Assembly: GCF_900104355.1 (NCBI RefSeq)
Contig: NZ_FNIY01000001.1
Coordinates: forward strand, 1,054,001-1,118,000
Source of the DNA: Phyllobacterium sp. OV277
Lineage (GTDB): Bacteria > Pseudomonadota > Alphaproteobacteria > Rhizobiales > Rhizobiaceae
Direction of reading: 5' to 3'
DNA length: 64,000 nucleotides
The notes beneath the pieces were generated by a model, which did not search any database, was not told the DNA's origin, and saw only the letters and a program-made list of their open reading frames with translations. Positions 25,001 to 33,027 of the stretch are shown piece by piece; within the stretch, counting starts at the first letter, position 1, and every line of letters begins with the position of its first letter. Both the position numbers and the translations under genes were made by a program.

Positions 25001-25897
25001 ATGGATCATCAGTCCCCCACCCTGCCGGCAGCCCGTCAGTCCTCCGATTACACGCACAGCTTTGTCCTCACCCTATCGTGCGAAGACAAGCCGGGGATTG
25101 TGGCATCGGTGACGACGGAACTTGCGGCGCTCGATGCCAACATCGCCGAAAGCAACCAGTTCTGGGATCGCCAGACCAACCGCTTCTTCATGCGCATTGC
25201 TTTTGCCGCTTCGGAAGGAACCTCCAAGGATGATCTTGAGCGGGCATTGAAACCTGCCGTCGAGCGTTTCGGCATGAAGACAACCCTCATCGATCAGGCG
25301 AAGAAGCCGAAGATCGTCATCATGGTGTCGAAATTCGACCATGCACTGCTGCACCTGATTTACCAGATCAAGGTCGGCTGGCTCGATGCGGAGGTGGCGG
25401 CCATTGTCTCCAACCACGAGGACAGCCGCCGTTTTGCCGAGCATGAGGGTATCCCCTACCATGTGCTGCCTGTGTCCAAGGACAACAAGAAGGAGCAGGA
25501 AGACGCATTGCTCAAGATCGTCAAGGACACTGGTGCTGATCTGGTCATCCTTGCCCGCTACATGCAGGTGCTCTCAGACAACATCTCCAAGCGGCTGTTC
25601 GGCAAGGTCATCAACATCCACCACTCGTTCCTGCCAAGCTTCAAGGGGGCAAAGCCCTATCATCAGGCCTTCGAACGCGGCGTGAAGCTGATCGGTGCGA
25701 CAGCGCATTATGTCACCCCTGATCTGGATGAAGGCCCGATCATCGAGCAGGAGACCGAGCGGGTCAGCCATGCCATGAGCGCCGAGGATTTTGTTGCCAC
25801 CGGCCGCGATATTGAAAGCCGGGTACTCGCACGGGCGGTCAAGAAACACCTTGAATCCCGCGTCATGCTCAATGGGCATAAGACGGTGGTGTTTTAG
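25001..25897 (+). CDS. purU: Formyltetrahydrofolate deformylase PurU
   Basis: A 298-residue protein with an N-terminal ACT domain (about 15-95; VLTLSCEDKPGIVASVTTEL) and a C-terminal formyltransferase-like domain with NIHHSFLPSFKGAKPYHQAF and GATAHYVTPDLDEGPIIEQ, which hold the catalytic Asn-His-Asp set. It hydrolyses 10-formyl-tetrahydrofolate to formate and tetrahydrofolate in the cytoplasm. GGAG precedes the start inside the end of the PanB-like gene. Extra purU copies are commonly found beside demethylases, where they release one-carbon units; this fits mocDEF upstream and gbcAB downstream. Confidence 0.94.
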   Translation: MDHQSPTLPAARQSSDYTHSFVLTLSCEDKPGIVASVTTELAALDANIAESNQFWDRQTNRFFMRIAFAASEGTSKDDLERALKPAVERFGMKTTLIDQAKKPKIVIMVSKFDHALLHLIYQIKVGWLDAEVAAIVSNHEDSRRFAEHEGIPYHVLPVSKDNKKEQEDALLKIVKDTGADLVILARYMQVLSDNISKRLFGKVINIHHSFLPSFKGAKPYHQAFERGVKLIGATAHYVTPDLDEGPIIEQETERVSHAMSAEDFVATGRDIESRVLARAVKKHLESRVMLNGHKTVVF

Positions 25898-25932
25898 CCA
25901 ATAAGCTCTCAACTCATATCATTGCAAAAATA

Positions 25933-26237
25933 GTGGTTCGTGGTTCGACAGGCTCACCATGAGGGGCTTGGGTGGATGCAATGCTAATCGCCAACGTCGC
26001 AGAACTTGGCTCCCCCCATCCCACCCAACTCCGTCATCCTCGGGCTTGACCCGAGGACCCACAATTTAAAAGCGTCAAGTTTCAGATTCGTTGGATTTCC
26101 TTTGCCGTGGGTCCTCGGGTCAAGCCCGAGGATGACGGGGATGGTGGCGATGAGGGAGTTAAATTCTGCACCCTCTCTGCGATTAACATTGCATCCACCC
26201 AAGCCCCTCATGGTGAGCCTGTCGAACCACGAACCAC
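25933..26237. repeat. Palindromic intergenic element, copy 6 (type A with nested palindrome)
   Basis: The left arm GTGGTTCGTGGTTCGACAGG (with G where copies 1-5 have A) continues for about 60 bases to ATGCTAATCGC, and the right arm mirrors it (GCGATTAACAT ... CCTGTCGAACCACGAACCAC) with only a few mismatches, including the matching AGG/CCT variant. A second palindrome (26031-26138) sits in the spacer. It lies between convergent purU and the LysR gene. Confidence 0.9.
26031..26138. repeat. Nested palindrome with 32-bp perfect arms (type B)
   Basis: The 32 bases 26031-26062, beginning CCGTCATCCTCGGGCTTGAC, are the exact inverse of 26107-26138. The spacer is 44 bases. The same unit with a nearly identical pair of arms occurs inside copy 7 at 43182-43289. 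Confidence 0.92.
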
Positions 26238-26285
26238 GCACCATGTTCACGCAAAGTGATCACCAGCAAACACAACCCAGAAATC

Positions 26286-27185
26286 TCATACCGAACTCTG
26301 CAGCAACTCCCTGATAATACCACCCACATGCTGAACGGCACGATCCTCGTCGCGCCTGACATGCCATGCCAGATGCAGCGTAAAGCCCTCGACCGGAATA
26401 GGCGGTTCGAACAGTGCGAAACCGCTCGCATCCGCCGGAACACATAAACTCGGCGTCATCGCAATCATGTCGGAATTTTCAACCAGCGGCGGGACCATTA
26501 GAAAGCTCGGGACAACAATGCCCACCCGGCGCTCGCGGCCAATTCTGGCCAGTTCCTCATCCAGTGGGCTGTGCCGATGCCCCTGCCCCGATACGATCAC
26601 ATGCGGAAATTCCAGCCAGCGGTCGAGCGTAAAATCCTTTGCCGCCGGATGGTCTTTGCGCATCATCACCACATAGTGCTCGTGCAGCAAATCCACACGC
26701 CGGAACGAAACATCCGTTTTCGGGAAGACCGCGACGGCAAGGTCAACCGCCCCTTTCGCAAGCTTGTCCAGCGAATCCTCAGTGCCATGCCAGGGCTGGA
26801 TCACCAGATCAATACCGGGCGCCGATTGTGCAAGCCTCTCGCGTAAAGGCCCGATGATCGCCACAGCCGGAAGATCGGCAGTGAGTATGCGCACCGTCTG
26901 GTGAATGGTGACAAGATCAATGTCGGGTGGATCAAGAACGAGAGTAATCTGCGCCAAGAGGTTCTTGATGGGTACGCGCAGCGATTCCGCCTTTGGCGTC
27001 AGCCGCATCATCCCCTTGCCACGTTCCAGCAATGCATCTTCGAACAGATGGCGGCAACGGTCGAGCGCGCTTGAGGTGGCAGGCTGCGAGAGGCCAAGCC
27101 GGTCGGCAGCACGCGACACATGCGCTTCATCGAGAAGCGCATCGAGCACCACAAGCAGGTTGAGATCAACAGAACGCAAATTCAT
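26286..27185 (-). CDS. LysR-family transcriptional regulator
   Basis: A 299-residue LysR protein. The N-terminal helix-turn-helix reads VDLNLLVVLDALLDEAHVSR and AADRLGLSQPATSSALDRCR; the rest is the substrate-binding domain. It is on the same strand as, and 57 bases after, the gbcB-like gene, and convergent with purU. It may control the demethylase genes or be a more distant regulator; no LysR-type T-N11-A site was identified with confidence. The start is the ATG of MNLRSVDLNLL with an AT-rich stretch (ATATATTTTATC) just upstream, which may be its own promoter. Confidence 0.88.
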   Translation of the reverse strand: MNLRSVDLNLLVVLDALLDEAHVSRAADRLGLSQPATSSALDRCRHLFEDALLERGKGMMRLTPKAESLRVPIKNLLAQITLVLDPPDIDLVTIHQTVRILTADLPAVAIIGPLRERLAQSAPGIDLVIQPWHGTEDSLDKLAKGAVDLAVAVFPKTDVSFRRVDLLHEHYVVMMRKDHPAAKDFTLDRWLEFPHVIVSGQGHRHSPLDEELARIGRERRVGIVVPSFLMVPPLVENSDMIAMTPSLCVPADASGFALFEPPIPVEGFTLHLAWHVRRDEDRAVQHVGGIIRELLQSSV

Positions 27186-27242
27186 GTGCTGAATACTAGC
27201 ACATATATTTTATCGGGATGAAGAATACCCAAGCAGAAATAA

Positions 27243-28334
27243 TCAGGCCTCGATCTCTACATTACCAAGCGGCTTCGTGCAGCAGGCAAGCACAAATCCT
27301 TCATCGATCTCCTCATCGAGAATACCGCCATTGTGATCCATCTCGGATTTGCCCGAGAGCTTCATCACCTTGCAGGTGCCACACAATCCTGACTCGCACG
27401 CAGCGGCAATGCGTATACCTGCGCCGCGCGCGGCTTTCAGGATCGTATCACCCGGCATACAGGGCACCTCCATACCAGACATGGAGAAGGTGATTGTCGC
27501 AGCCGCTTCCAATGCTTCCGTGGAAAGCACATCGAGCATGGGCAATACAGGCTCGGCGGCGGGGCCAAAGCTTTCCTGATGATAATGCGCCATATCGAAC
27601 CCATTGGCTTCAAGCATGGTGCGCACATCGCGCATGAAACCTTCCGGGCCACAGCAGAAAATTGTCCGGTCCTTGAAATCAGGCGAAAGCAGCGGCAGTT
27701 TGGGCGCTTCGAGCCTGCCGCGAATGCCAGTCCAAAGCTGCCCCATCTCGTGCTCCTTGATCAGGAAGGACAGTTTCAGATTGGGCATGCAACTGGTGAG
27801 ATATTCCAGCTCCCGGCGGAAAATAATATCGCTGGGGCGGCGGGCGCATGTAACGAAGCTGATATCGCTTTGCGGCGCACAATCATGCATCCAGCGGGTC
27901 ATCGACATCATCGGCGTAATGCCCGATCCCGCCGAGATAAACAGATATTTTTCGCCCGGATGCTTGCGCATGGAGAAATCGCCCAGCGGCCCGAACGCCT
28001 TCAGCCGGACACCCGGCGTCAGATGATCCAGCATCCATCGTGTACCGATGCTGTCTTCCTGCGCCTTCACCGTCACGGCAATGGTAAATGGCCGAGACGG
28101 GCTGGATGACAGCGTATAGGTGCGCAATACGGCTTCGGGCTGCGTCGGCAGTTCGAAGGTCATGAACTGGCCCGGCTCGTAGCGGAACCAGTTCTGATTG
28201 TCGGAACGGAATGTGAAAGTCTTCACATTCGGCGCTTCCTCAATGATCGACAGGCACTCCAATAAATGCAGCCGATCATTCCACGGCTGCATCTGGTCGA
28301 GGTGCGGGTAAGACTGAGGAACGCCCATGTTCAT
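27243..28334 (-). CDS. gbcB: GbcB-like FAD/[2Fe-2S] reductase of a Rieske demethylase
   Basis: A 363-residue oxidoreductase in three parts: FAD-binding (RTYTLSSSPSRPFTIAVTVK), NAD-binding (FISAGSGITPMMSMTRWM and IFCCGPEGFMRDVRTML), and a C-terminal plant-type ferredoxin domain with cysteines in CESGLCGTCKV and a last one in VLACC. This is the layout of GbcB, the reductase of glycine betaine monooxygenase. It begins 8 bases after the gbcA-like gene, so the two form one transcription unit under the upstream riboswitch. Confidence 0.85.
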   Translation of the reverse strand: MNMGVPQSYPHLDQMQPWNDRLHLLECLSIIEEAPNVKTFTFRSDNQNWFRYEPGQFMTFELPTQPEAVLRTYTLSSSPSRPFTIAVTVKAQEDSIGTRWMLDHLTPGVRLKAFGPLGDFSMRKHPGEKYLFISAGSGITPMMSMTRWMHDCAPQSDISFVTCARRPSDIIFRRELEYLTSCMPNLKLSFLIKEHEMGQLWTGIRGRLEAPKLPLLSPDFKDRTIFCCGPEGFMRDVRTMLEANGFDMAHYHQESFGPAAEPVLPMLDVLSTEALEAAATITFSMSGMEVPCMPGDTILKAARGAGIRIAAACESGLCGTCKVMKLSGKSEMDHNGGILDEEIDEGFVLACCTKPLGNVEIEA

Positions 28335-28342
28335 TGTGTACC

Positions 28343-29587
28343 TTATGCTACCTTGCTGAGCCGCGTGTCACCGCCGGTGAGACGCTCTTCCATGAACCTG
28401 CAATACCATTCGAGGAACTGCAGCACGCCGCCTTCATGCTCGGTCGAATAGGGACCGGGTTCATAAGCAGGCGAGCGGATGCCGAAAGCGTTTTCCTCAA
28501 CGATACGGCGGTCCTGATCGTTGGTTTCCGTCCACACATGCGTCAGCTCTTCGAGATTGTAGTCGACGCCCTCGACGGCATCCTTATGTACCAGCCACTT
28601 GGTCGTGACCTGCGTTTCATCCGGGCCAAGCGGCAGCACGCGGAACGAAATGGCATGATCGCCAAGGATATGATTCCAGGTGGTCGGGTAGTGGAACAGC
28701 AGCAACGAGCCGATCTGCTTTTCGTTGACGATATCGCTGAGCTGTTTGCCGACGGCGCGGCGACCACTCATCGTATAGCTTTCCGCATCACGCAGCAGCG
28801 GAACACGGGTGGCGCGATACTGACCGTCATCGGACATGCGGAAAGTGCTTGGGAGGCCTGCCGCTTCACAACGCTGCCAATGGGCAGCAATCTCCGGATC
28901 ATCTCCGGCACCCTGTACACCGCTCACGGTCGGCGCTTCCGGGAAGGTTTTGCACAGTTCGGGATGGTTGGCCACGCAATGATAGCACTCGCGGTTGTTT
29001 TCCCAGACCAGCTTCCAATTGCCCTTCTCGACTATAGTGCTCTGATAGGCAACCTTAGTTTCAGTCAACTTATGCGGTGCAAGATAAGGCTCGATCAGTG
29101 CACGAGTGGTGCTGAAATCAGCCGGGTTCTGCGCCAGACAAATAAAGATGTAACCACCGACACTTTCGCAATGAACAGGCTTGAGGCTGTGCTGGCTGGG
29201 GTCGAAATCATCGCCCATCTGGCGCGCGAACAGCAGGCGGCCGTCAAGCTCATAGGTCCACTGGTGGTAAGGGCAGACGAGCTTCGCCGATGTGCCGCGC
29301 TCGGCCGCACAGACGCGCGAGCCGCGATGACGACAGGAATTGTGAAAGGCGCGGATCAGGCCCTGGCGGTCACGCACAATAACGACTGGATAGTCGCCGA
29401 CCTGCACGGTGAAGAAATTGCCGGGCTTGGCGACTTCACAATCATGGCCAATGAACAGCCAATCGCGATAAAAAATGTTCTCCATATCCAGACGATAATA
29501 GTCCGGATCGGAATAGAAGGCCTGTTCGAGGCCGTAGCCGGGTTTCCGGTTTTTCAGGTTCCGGAGCAGTTCGTTGCGCATATCCAT
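28343..29587 (-). CDS. gbcA: GbcA-like Rieske oxygenase (glycine-betaine-type N-demethylase)
   Basis: A 414-residue Rieske non-heme iron oxygenase alpha subunit. Rieske ligands are Cys85/His87 (CRHRGSRVC) and Cys105/His108 (CPYHQWTY); the mononuclear iron site includes His203 and His208 in ENNRECYHCVANHPEL. It resembles GbcA, which oxidatively removes a methyl group from glycine betaine, releasing formaldehyde; related enzymes act on stachydrine or carnitine. The start at 29587 (MDMRNELL) fits the family N-terminus. An in-frame ATG at 29677 with AAGGAG upstream would add 30 residues and lies just after the riboswitch, so the true start needs proof. It is preceded by a cobalamin riboswitch. 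Confidence 0.85.
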   Translation of the reverse strand: MDMRNELLRNLKNRKPGYGLEQAFYSDPDYYRLDMENIFYRDWLFIGHDCEVAKPGNFFTVQVGDYPVVIVRDRQGLIRAFHNSCRHRGSRVCAAERGTSAKLVCPYHQWTYELDGRLLFARQMGDDFDPSQHSLKPVHCESVGGYIFICLAQNPADFSTTRALIEPYLAPHKLTETKVAYQSTIVEKGNWKLVWENNRECYHCVANHPELCKTFPEAPTVSGVQGAGDDPEIAAHWQRCEAAGLPSTFRMSDDGQYRATRVPLLRDAESYTMSGRRAVGKQLSDIVNEKQIGSLLLFHYPTTWNHILGDHAISFRVLPLGPDETQVTTKWLVHKDAVEGVDYNLEELTHVWTETNDQDRRIVEENAFGIRSPAYEPGPYSTEHEGGVLQFLEWYCRFMEERLTGGDTRLSKVA

Positions 29588-29674
29588 GTCGTGTCCTCGC
29601 CTCAGTGTTGCGAAAGAACTGACTGGTGGTGACGGAGGAAGAACGCCTACACGGTCAGCACAAGCCGATACCCG

Positions 29675-29705
29675 CATAAAATCATGCTCCTTGATCGCCC
29701 ACCGC
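29675..29705 (-). promoter_or_regulatory. Possible expression platform: hairpin next to an AAGGAG site
   Basis: On the minus strand the stem GATCGC/GCGATC with a short loop stands immediately before AAGGAG and an ATG at 29677 that is in frame with gbcA. Together with the riboswitch just upstream it could control ribosome access. This is inference from position only. Confidence 0.4.
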
Positions 29706-29717
29706 GATCAGTCGGTT

Positions 29718-29905
29718 TTCAGTCCCGAGGCTGGTTTCCGGGCTCTGGAGTTGCCATCTCGGCTGTCACGACGCCTTCCCGGGTTGTGGCCCAGTGGCTG
29801 TTATGCCGTGTTTCACTCCACTACCGTTGCGGGGGCAGCGCCGGGTTTCCGACCGGCTTCCCAATTCTCCGCTTCCCTAGAAAAAAGCGGCACCTCAAGT
29901 GCCCC
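29718..29905 (-). ncRNA. Cobalamin (B12) riboswitch
   Basis: Read on the minus strand the segment contains, in the right order, the conserved blocks of the cobalamin aptamer: GAGGTGCCGC, then AGGGAAGC, TTGGGAAGCCGGTCGGAAAC, the B12-box core CGCTGCCCCCGCAACGGTAG, GCCACTGGG, CGGGAAGGCG and finally GAGCCCGGAAACCAGCCTCG. The 3' end is about 130 bases before the gbcA-like start on the same strand, and no other gene lies between. It should bind adenosyl- or another cobalamin and normally lower expression of the gene downstream when B12 is plentiful. Confidence 0.93.
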
Positions 29906-30024
29906 GATAAAAGCATTCGGCATAAAAAAAGAATAGGTGCGGAAACGACATCCCATTTACGTAAGACGACACCCGCAGGCGATGTACACTATGTCGCAGA
30001 CAGGCGCTCAAATCAGCTGTTCTC
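29906..30024. other. Upstream part of the riboswitch leader
   Basis: The short stretch between the stop of the 30025-30735 gene and the aptamer should contain the promoter of the gbcA transcript. It is moderately AT-rich (CATAAAAAAAGAATAG near 29920-29936). I see no gene in it. Confidence 0.4.
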
Positions 30025-30735
30025 TCAGTCGAGAGTAACCAGTTCCTTAAAGTGATTCATATCAACGAAACTGCAAAAGGCTGGAGGATTGAGCGCAATA
30101 ACAGGCGCATCGCGCTTTATCGTAGCAAGACAATCATCGAGAAGCGTCTGCCATGCACCAAGCCGTTCATCGGGAAAACGCTCGATCACATAGGCCAGTG
30201 TAATATGGAAAACATAGGTGTCGTGATCAGGATGCCGATATCCGAAGGGAACAGCCAATGCGTCGCGCCAAGCCCGCAGGATTCGCTCATCATATTCGCT
30301 CGCTCCGGCAACTGTCAGGCCTGCAGGCGTGACATCGATCACTTTGACATTAAACGGTCCACACCCTTCAAAATCCTGCAGACGATCCACATAAAGCCGC
30401 GTCATATCGTCAATACTGGTCTCAAGTGCAACATCATCAGGCCAAAACGATACCCGACGGCGATATTCGATAATGCCCTGAAACAATGTCATGTGCAGGC
30501 TGGAAATCGGTGTGAACGCCAATTGCCCGGCGTCGGGCATAGCCAGCATACGCTCGCGCACGGCAATAACAGCCGCTTCCGATTCGGAACCCTTCACCAG
30601 ATGCGACACCACCGTATTGCCCGGCTCAAACTGAAACTCGCTCTTGGTATTATAGCGCCTGCCGAGATGAACGGGCGGCTCCGGGTGAAGGCTGGCAGCA
30701 AAGCGGGCAAGTGAAGGCTTGATCAGGTCGAGCAT
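30025..30735 (-). CDS. DUF1868-like 2H-phosphoesterase-superfamily protein
   Basis: A 236-residue protein with two H-x-T motifs, SSLHMTLFQG near residue 80 and YVFHITLAYV near residue 175, which are the hallmarks of the 2H (LigT/CPDase-like) phosphoesterase superfamily. The spacing and length fit DUF1868. Such enzymes act on cyclic phosphates or 2',5'-linked nucleotides, but DUF1868 members lack a proven substrate. It is a stand-alone gene on the minus strand upstream of the riboswitch leader, with no obvious tie to neighbours. Confidence 0.72.
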   Translation of the reverse strand: MLDLIKPSLARFAASLHPEPPVHLGRRYNTKSEFQFEPGNTVVSHLVKGSESEAAVIAVRERMLAMPDAGQLAFTPISSLHMTLFQGIIEYRRRVSFWPDDVALETSIDDMTRLYVDRLQDFEGCGPFNVKVIDVTPAGLTVAGASEYDERILRAWRDALAVPFGYRHPDHDTYVFHITLAYVIERFPDERLGAWQTLLDDCLATIKRDAPVIALNPPAFCSFVDMNHFKELVTLD

Positions 30736-30844
30736 GGGAACCCCGTGACGCGTAAATGAGAGTATCGCATGCCCGTAAGTTTACCGGCATGCGAATGACC
30801 CTCTCGCCATAGGACAGCTCTTTGTCAGGCAGATGAAACCCGCC

Positions 30845-32122
30845 CTATGGCCGGTAAAGATATTCTTCGATTGAGGCCTGTTTCATTTCAATCGAGAAAC
30901 CCGGCAGCGACGGCGGCATATAGGCCGCGTCCTGAATATTGCAAGGATCAATAAAATGCTCGTGCAGATGGTCGACATATTCGATCACCCGGCCCTCTTT
31001 CGTGCCTGACACAGCAATATAGTCGATCATCGACAAATGCTGCACATATTCGCACAGACCAACACCGCCCGCATGCGGCCAGACAGGCAGCTCGTACTTC
31101 GCAGCGATCAGCAGCACGGCCAGTACCTCATTCAGTCCGCCCATACGGCACGAATCGATCTGCACCACATCGATGGCGCCCTCGGCGATGAACTGCTTGA
31201 ACATGATGCGGTTCTGGCACATCTCGCCGGTGGCAACCTTCACCGGCTTGATCGCCTGCCGGATCTTGCGATGACCAGCCACATCATCAGGGCTGGTCGG
31301 CTCTTCGATGAAGAATGGTTTGACGAAGGCGAGCTTCTTCACCCAATCAATGGCCTCGTTGACTTCCCACACCTGATTGGCATCGATCATCAGGATACGA
31401 TCAGGCCCGATCACCTCGCGTGCAATGGTCAGGCGGCGGATATCGTCCTCAAGATCGCGGCCAACTTTCATCTTGATATGGTCGAACCCTGAATCAACAG
31501 CTTCCTGACAGAGACGACGCAGCTTTTCATCGGAATAGCCAAGCCAACCCGCCGACGTTGTATAGCAGGGATAACCCTCCGCTTTCAGCGTCGCTATCCG
31601 CTCCCGCTTGCCGGACTCAGCCTTGCGCAGAATGTCCAGCGCCTCCTCGCGTGTCAGCACATCGGTCAGGTAGCGGAAATCAACGATGTTGACGATCTCC
31701 TCAGGCGTCATCTCGCCGACCAACTGCCAGATTGGCTTGCCCGCTTCTTTCGCCAAAAGATCCCACACCGCATTGACCACGGCACCGGTTGCCAAATGCA
31801 TCGCGCCCTTATCCGGCCCGATCCAGCGCAACTGGCTGTCGCCAGTGATGAAATGCCAGAAACGGCCCGGATTTTCCTTCACCCAGTCCAGTTCAAGACC
31901 GACAACAAGATGCTTCATCGCTTCAATCGCGAGGCAGCAGATTTCGTTGCCGCGACCGATAGTGAAGGTCAGACCATGGCCGGAGAGTGCCTTGTTGTCC
32001 GTATCGAGGATGACATAGGCGGCGGAATAATCCGGGTCCGGGTTCATGGCATCCGATCCATCCAGACTCTGCGAGGTGGGAAAGCGGACGTCGAAGACGC
32101 GAAGATCGGTAATACGGGTCAC
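30845..32122 (-). CDS. L-fuconate dehydratase (enolase superfamily)
   Basis: A 425-residue member of the mandelate-racemase group of the enolase superfamily. Catalytic and metal residues are visible in HIKMKVGRDLEDD, MIDANQVWEV, FFIEEPTSPDD and GEMCQNR, and the catalytic histidine in WPHAGGVGLCEYVQHLSM. The length of about 425 and the N-terminal DVRFPTSQSLDGSDAMNPDP are diagnostic of L-fuconate dehydratases, which give 2-keto-3-deoxy-L-fuconate. A GTG start is used with AGAGGC before it. It is last in the fucose operon, 39 bases after the FAH hydrolase gene. Confidence 0.93.
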   Translation of the reverse strand: MTRITDLRVFDVRFPTSQSLDGSDAMNPDPDYSAAYVILDTDNKALSGHGLTFTIGRGNEICCLAIEAMKHLVVGLELDWVKENPGRFWHFITGDSQLRWIGPDKGAMHLATGAVVNAVWDLLAKEAGKPIWQLVGEMTPEEIVNIVDFRYLTDVLTREEALDILRKAESGKRERIATLKAEGYPCYTTSAGWLGYSDEKLRRLCQEAVDSGFDHIKMKVGRDLEDDIRRLTIAREVIGPDRILMIDANQVWEVNEAIDWVKKLAFVKPFFIEEPTSPDDVAGHRKIRQAIKPVKVATGEMCQNRIMFKQFIAEGAIDVVQIDSCRMGGLNEVLAVLLIAAKYELPVWPHAGGVGLCEYVQHLSMIDYIAVSGTKEGRVIEYVDHLHEHFIDPCNIQDAAYMPPSLPGFSIEMKQASIEEYLYRP

Positions 32123-32161
32123 AATATGCCTCTTGAATAATGTTGCAGGATAGGCGCTGAA

Positions 32162-33010
32162 CTAAACGTCGGCGCGAGCCACCTGTTTCTGGGTGCCAAG
32201 ACCTTCAATGCCAAGCTCGATCACATCACCGGCTTTGAGGTAGCGCGGTGGCTTCATACCCATGCCGACGCCGGGTGGTGTTCCCGTCGAGATGATGTCA
32301 CCAGGATGCAGCGACATGAACTGGCTGAGATAGGAGACGAGGAAAGCGGCACCATAGACCATGGTCTTGGTAGAGCCGTTCTGCATGGTCTCGCCATTGA
32401 CCTTCAGCCACATGCCGAGATTCTGCGGATCGGTGATTTCATCTTTTGTCACCAGCCACGGGCCGGTCGGACCGAACGTGTCGCAGGATTTGCCCTTGGT
32501 CCACTGGCCCGCACGCTCAATCTGGAAGGCGCGCTCGCTGACATCATGCACGGTGCAGTACCCCGCGACATAATCCAGCGCCTCGGCTTCACTGACATAT
32601 TTTGCCGTGCGGCCAATGACGATGCCAAGCTCAACTTCCCAGTCGGTCTTCTGCGAACCGCGCGGAATAACGAGATCATCATTCGGGCCGACAATGGCCG
32701 ATGTCGCTTTCATGAAAATGACAGGCTCCGGCGGCACCGCCATGCCGGATTCCGCCGCGTGATCAGCATAATTCAAGCCGATACAGATGAACTTTCCCGT
32801 TCCGGCAACGCAAGGGCCAAGGCGCGGATCGCCACTGACGAGAGGCAGGCTTTCCACATCCGCCGTGGAAAGTTTTGCCAGCGCAGCGGGATCAAGCGCA
32901 GCGCCGGAAAGATCGTTCACCTTACCCGAGAGATCACGGATTTGCCCCTTGGCATCGAGAACACCGGGCGTTTCCTGCCCTGCTTCGCCGTAACGGAGAA
33001 ATTTCATCAT
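32162..33010 (-). CDS. FAH-family hydrolase, probable 2,4-diketo-3-deoxy-L-fuconate hydrolase
   Basis: A 282-residue fumarylacetoacetate-hydrolase-family protein. Typical segments are GKFICIGLNYADHAAESG, KTDWEVELGIVIGRTAKYVS, with metal-binding acidic residues, and SLHPGDIISTGTPPGVGMG. In non-phosphorylating L-fucose pathways this family splits 2,4-diketo-3-deoxy-L-fuconate to pyruvate and L-lactate, and the position next to L-fuconate dehydratase and the SDR supports that. The start may be either of two adjacent ATG codons. Confidence 0.87.
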   Translation of the reverse strand: MMKFLRYGEAGQETPGVLDAKGQIRDLSGKVNDLSGAALDPAALAKLSTADVESLPLVSGDPRLGPCVAGTGKFICIGLNYADHAAESGMAVPPEPVIFMKATSAIVGPNDDLVIPRGSQKTDWEVELGIVIGRTAKYVSEAEALDYVAGYCTVHDVSERAFQIERAGQWTKGKSCDTFGPTGPWLVTKDEITDPQNLGMWLKVNGETMQNGSTKTMVYGAAFLVSYLSQFMSLHPGDIISTGTPPGVGMGMKPPRYLKAGDVIELGIEGLGTQKQVARADV

Positions 33011-33027
33011 TTATTCCTTTGATTCAC

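Noticed and set aside
28334..29632. A 432-codon plus-strand frame
   Set aside because: It is antisense to the gbcA-like gene, whose Rieske and iron-site motifs are unmistakable; the translation shows no known family.
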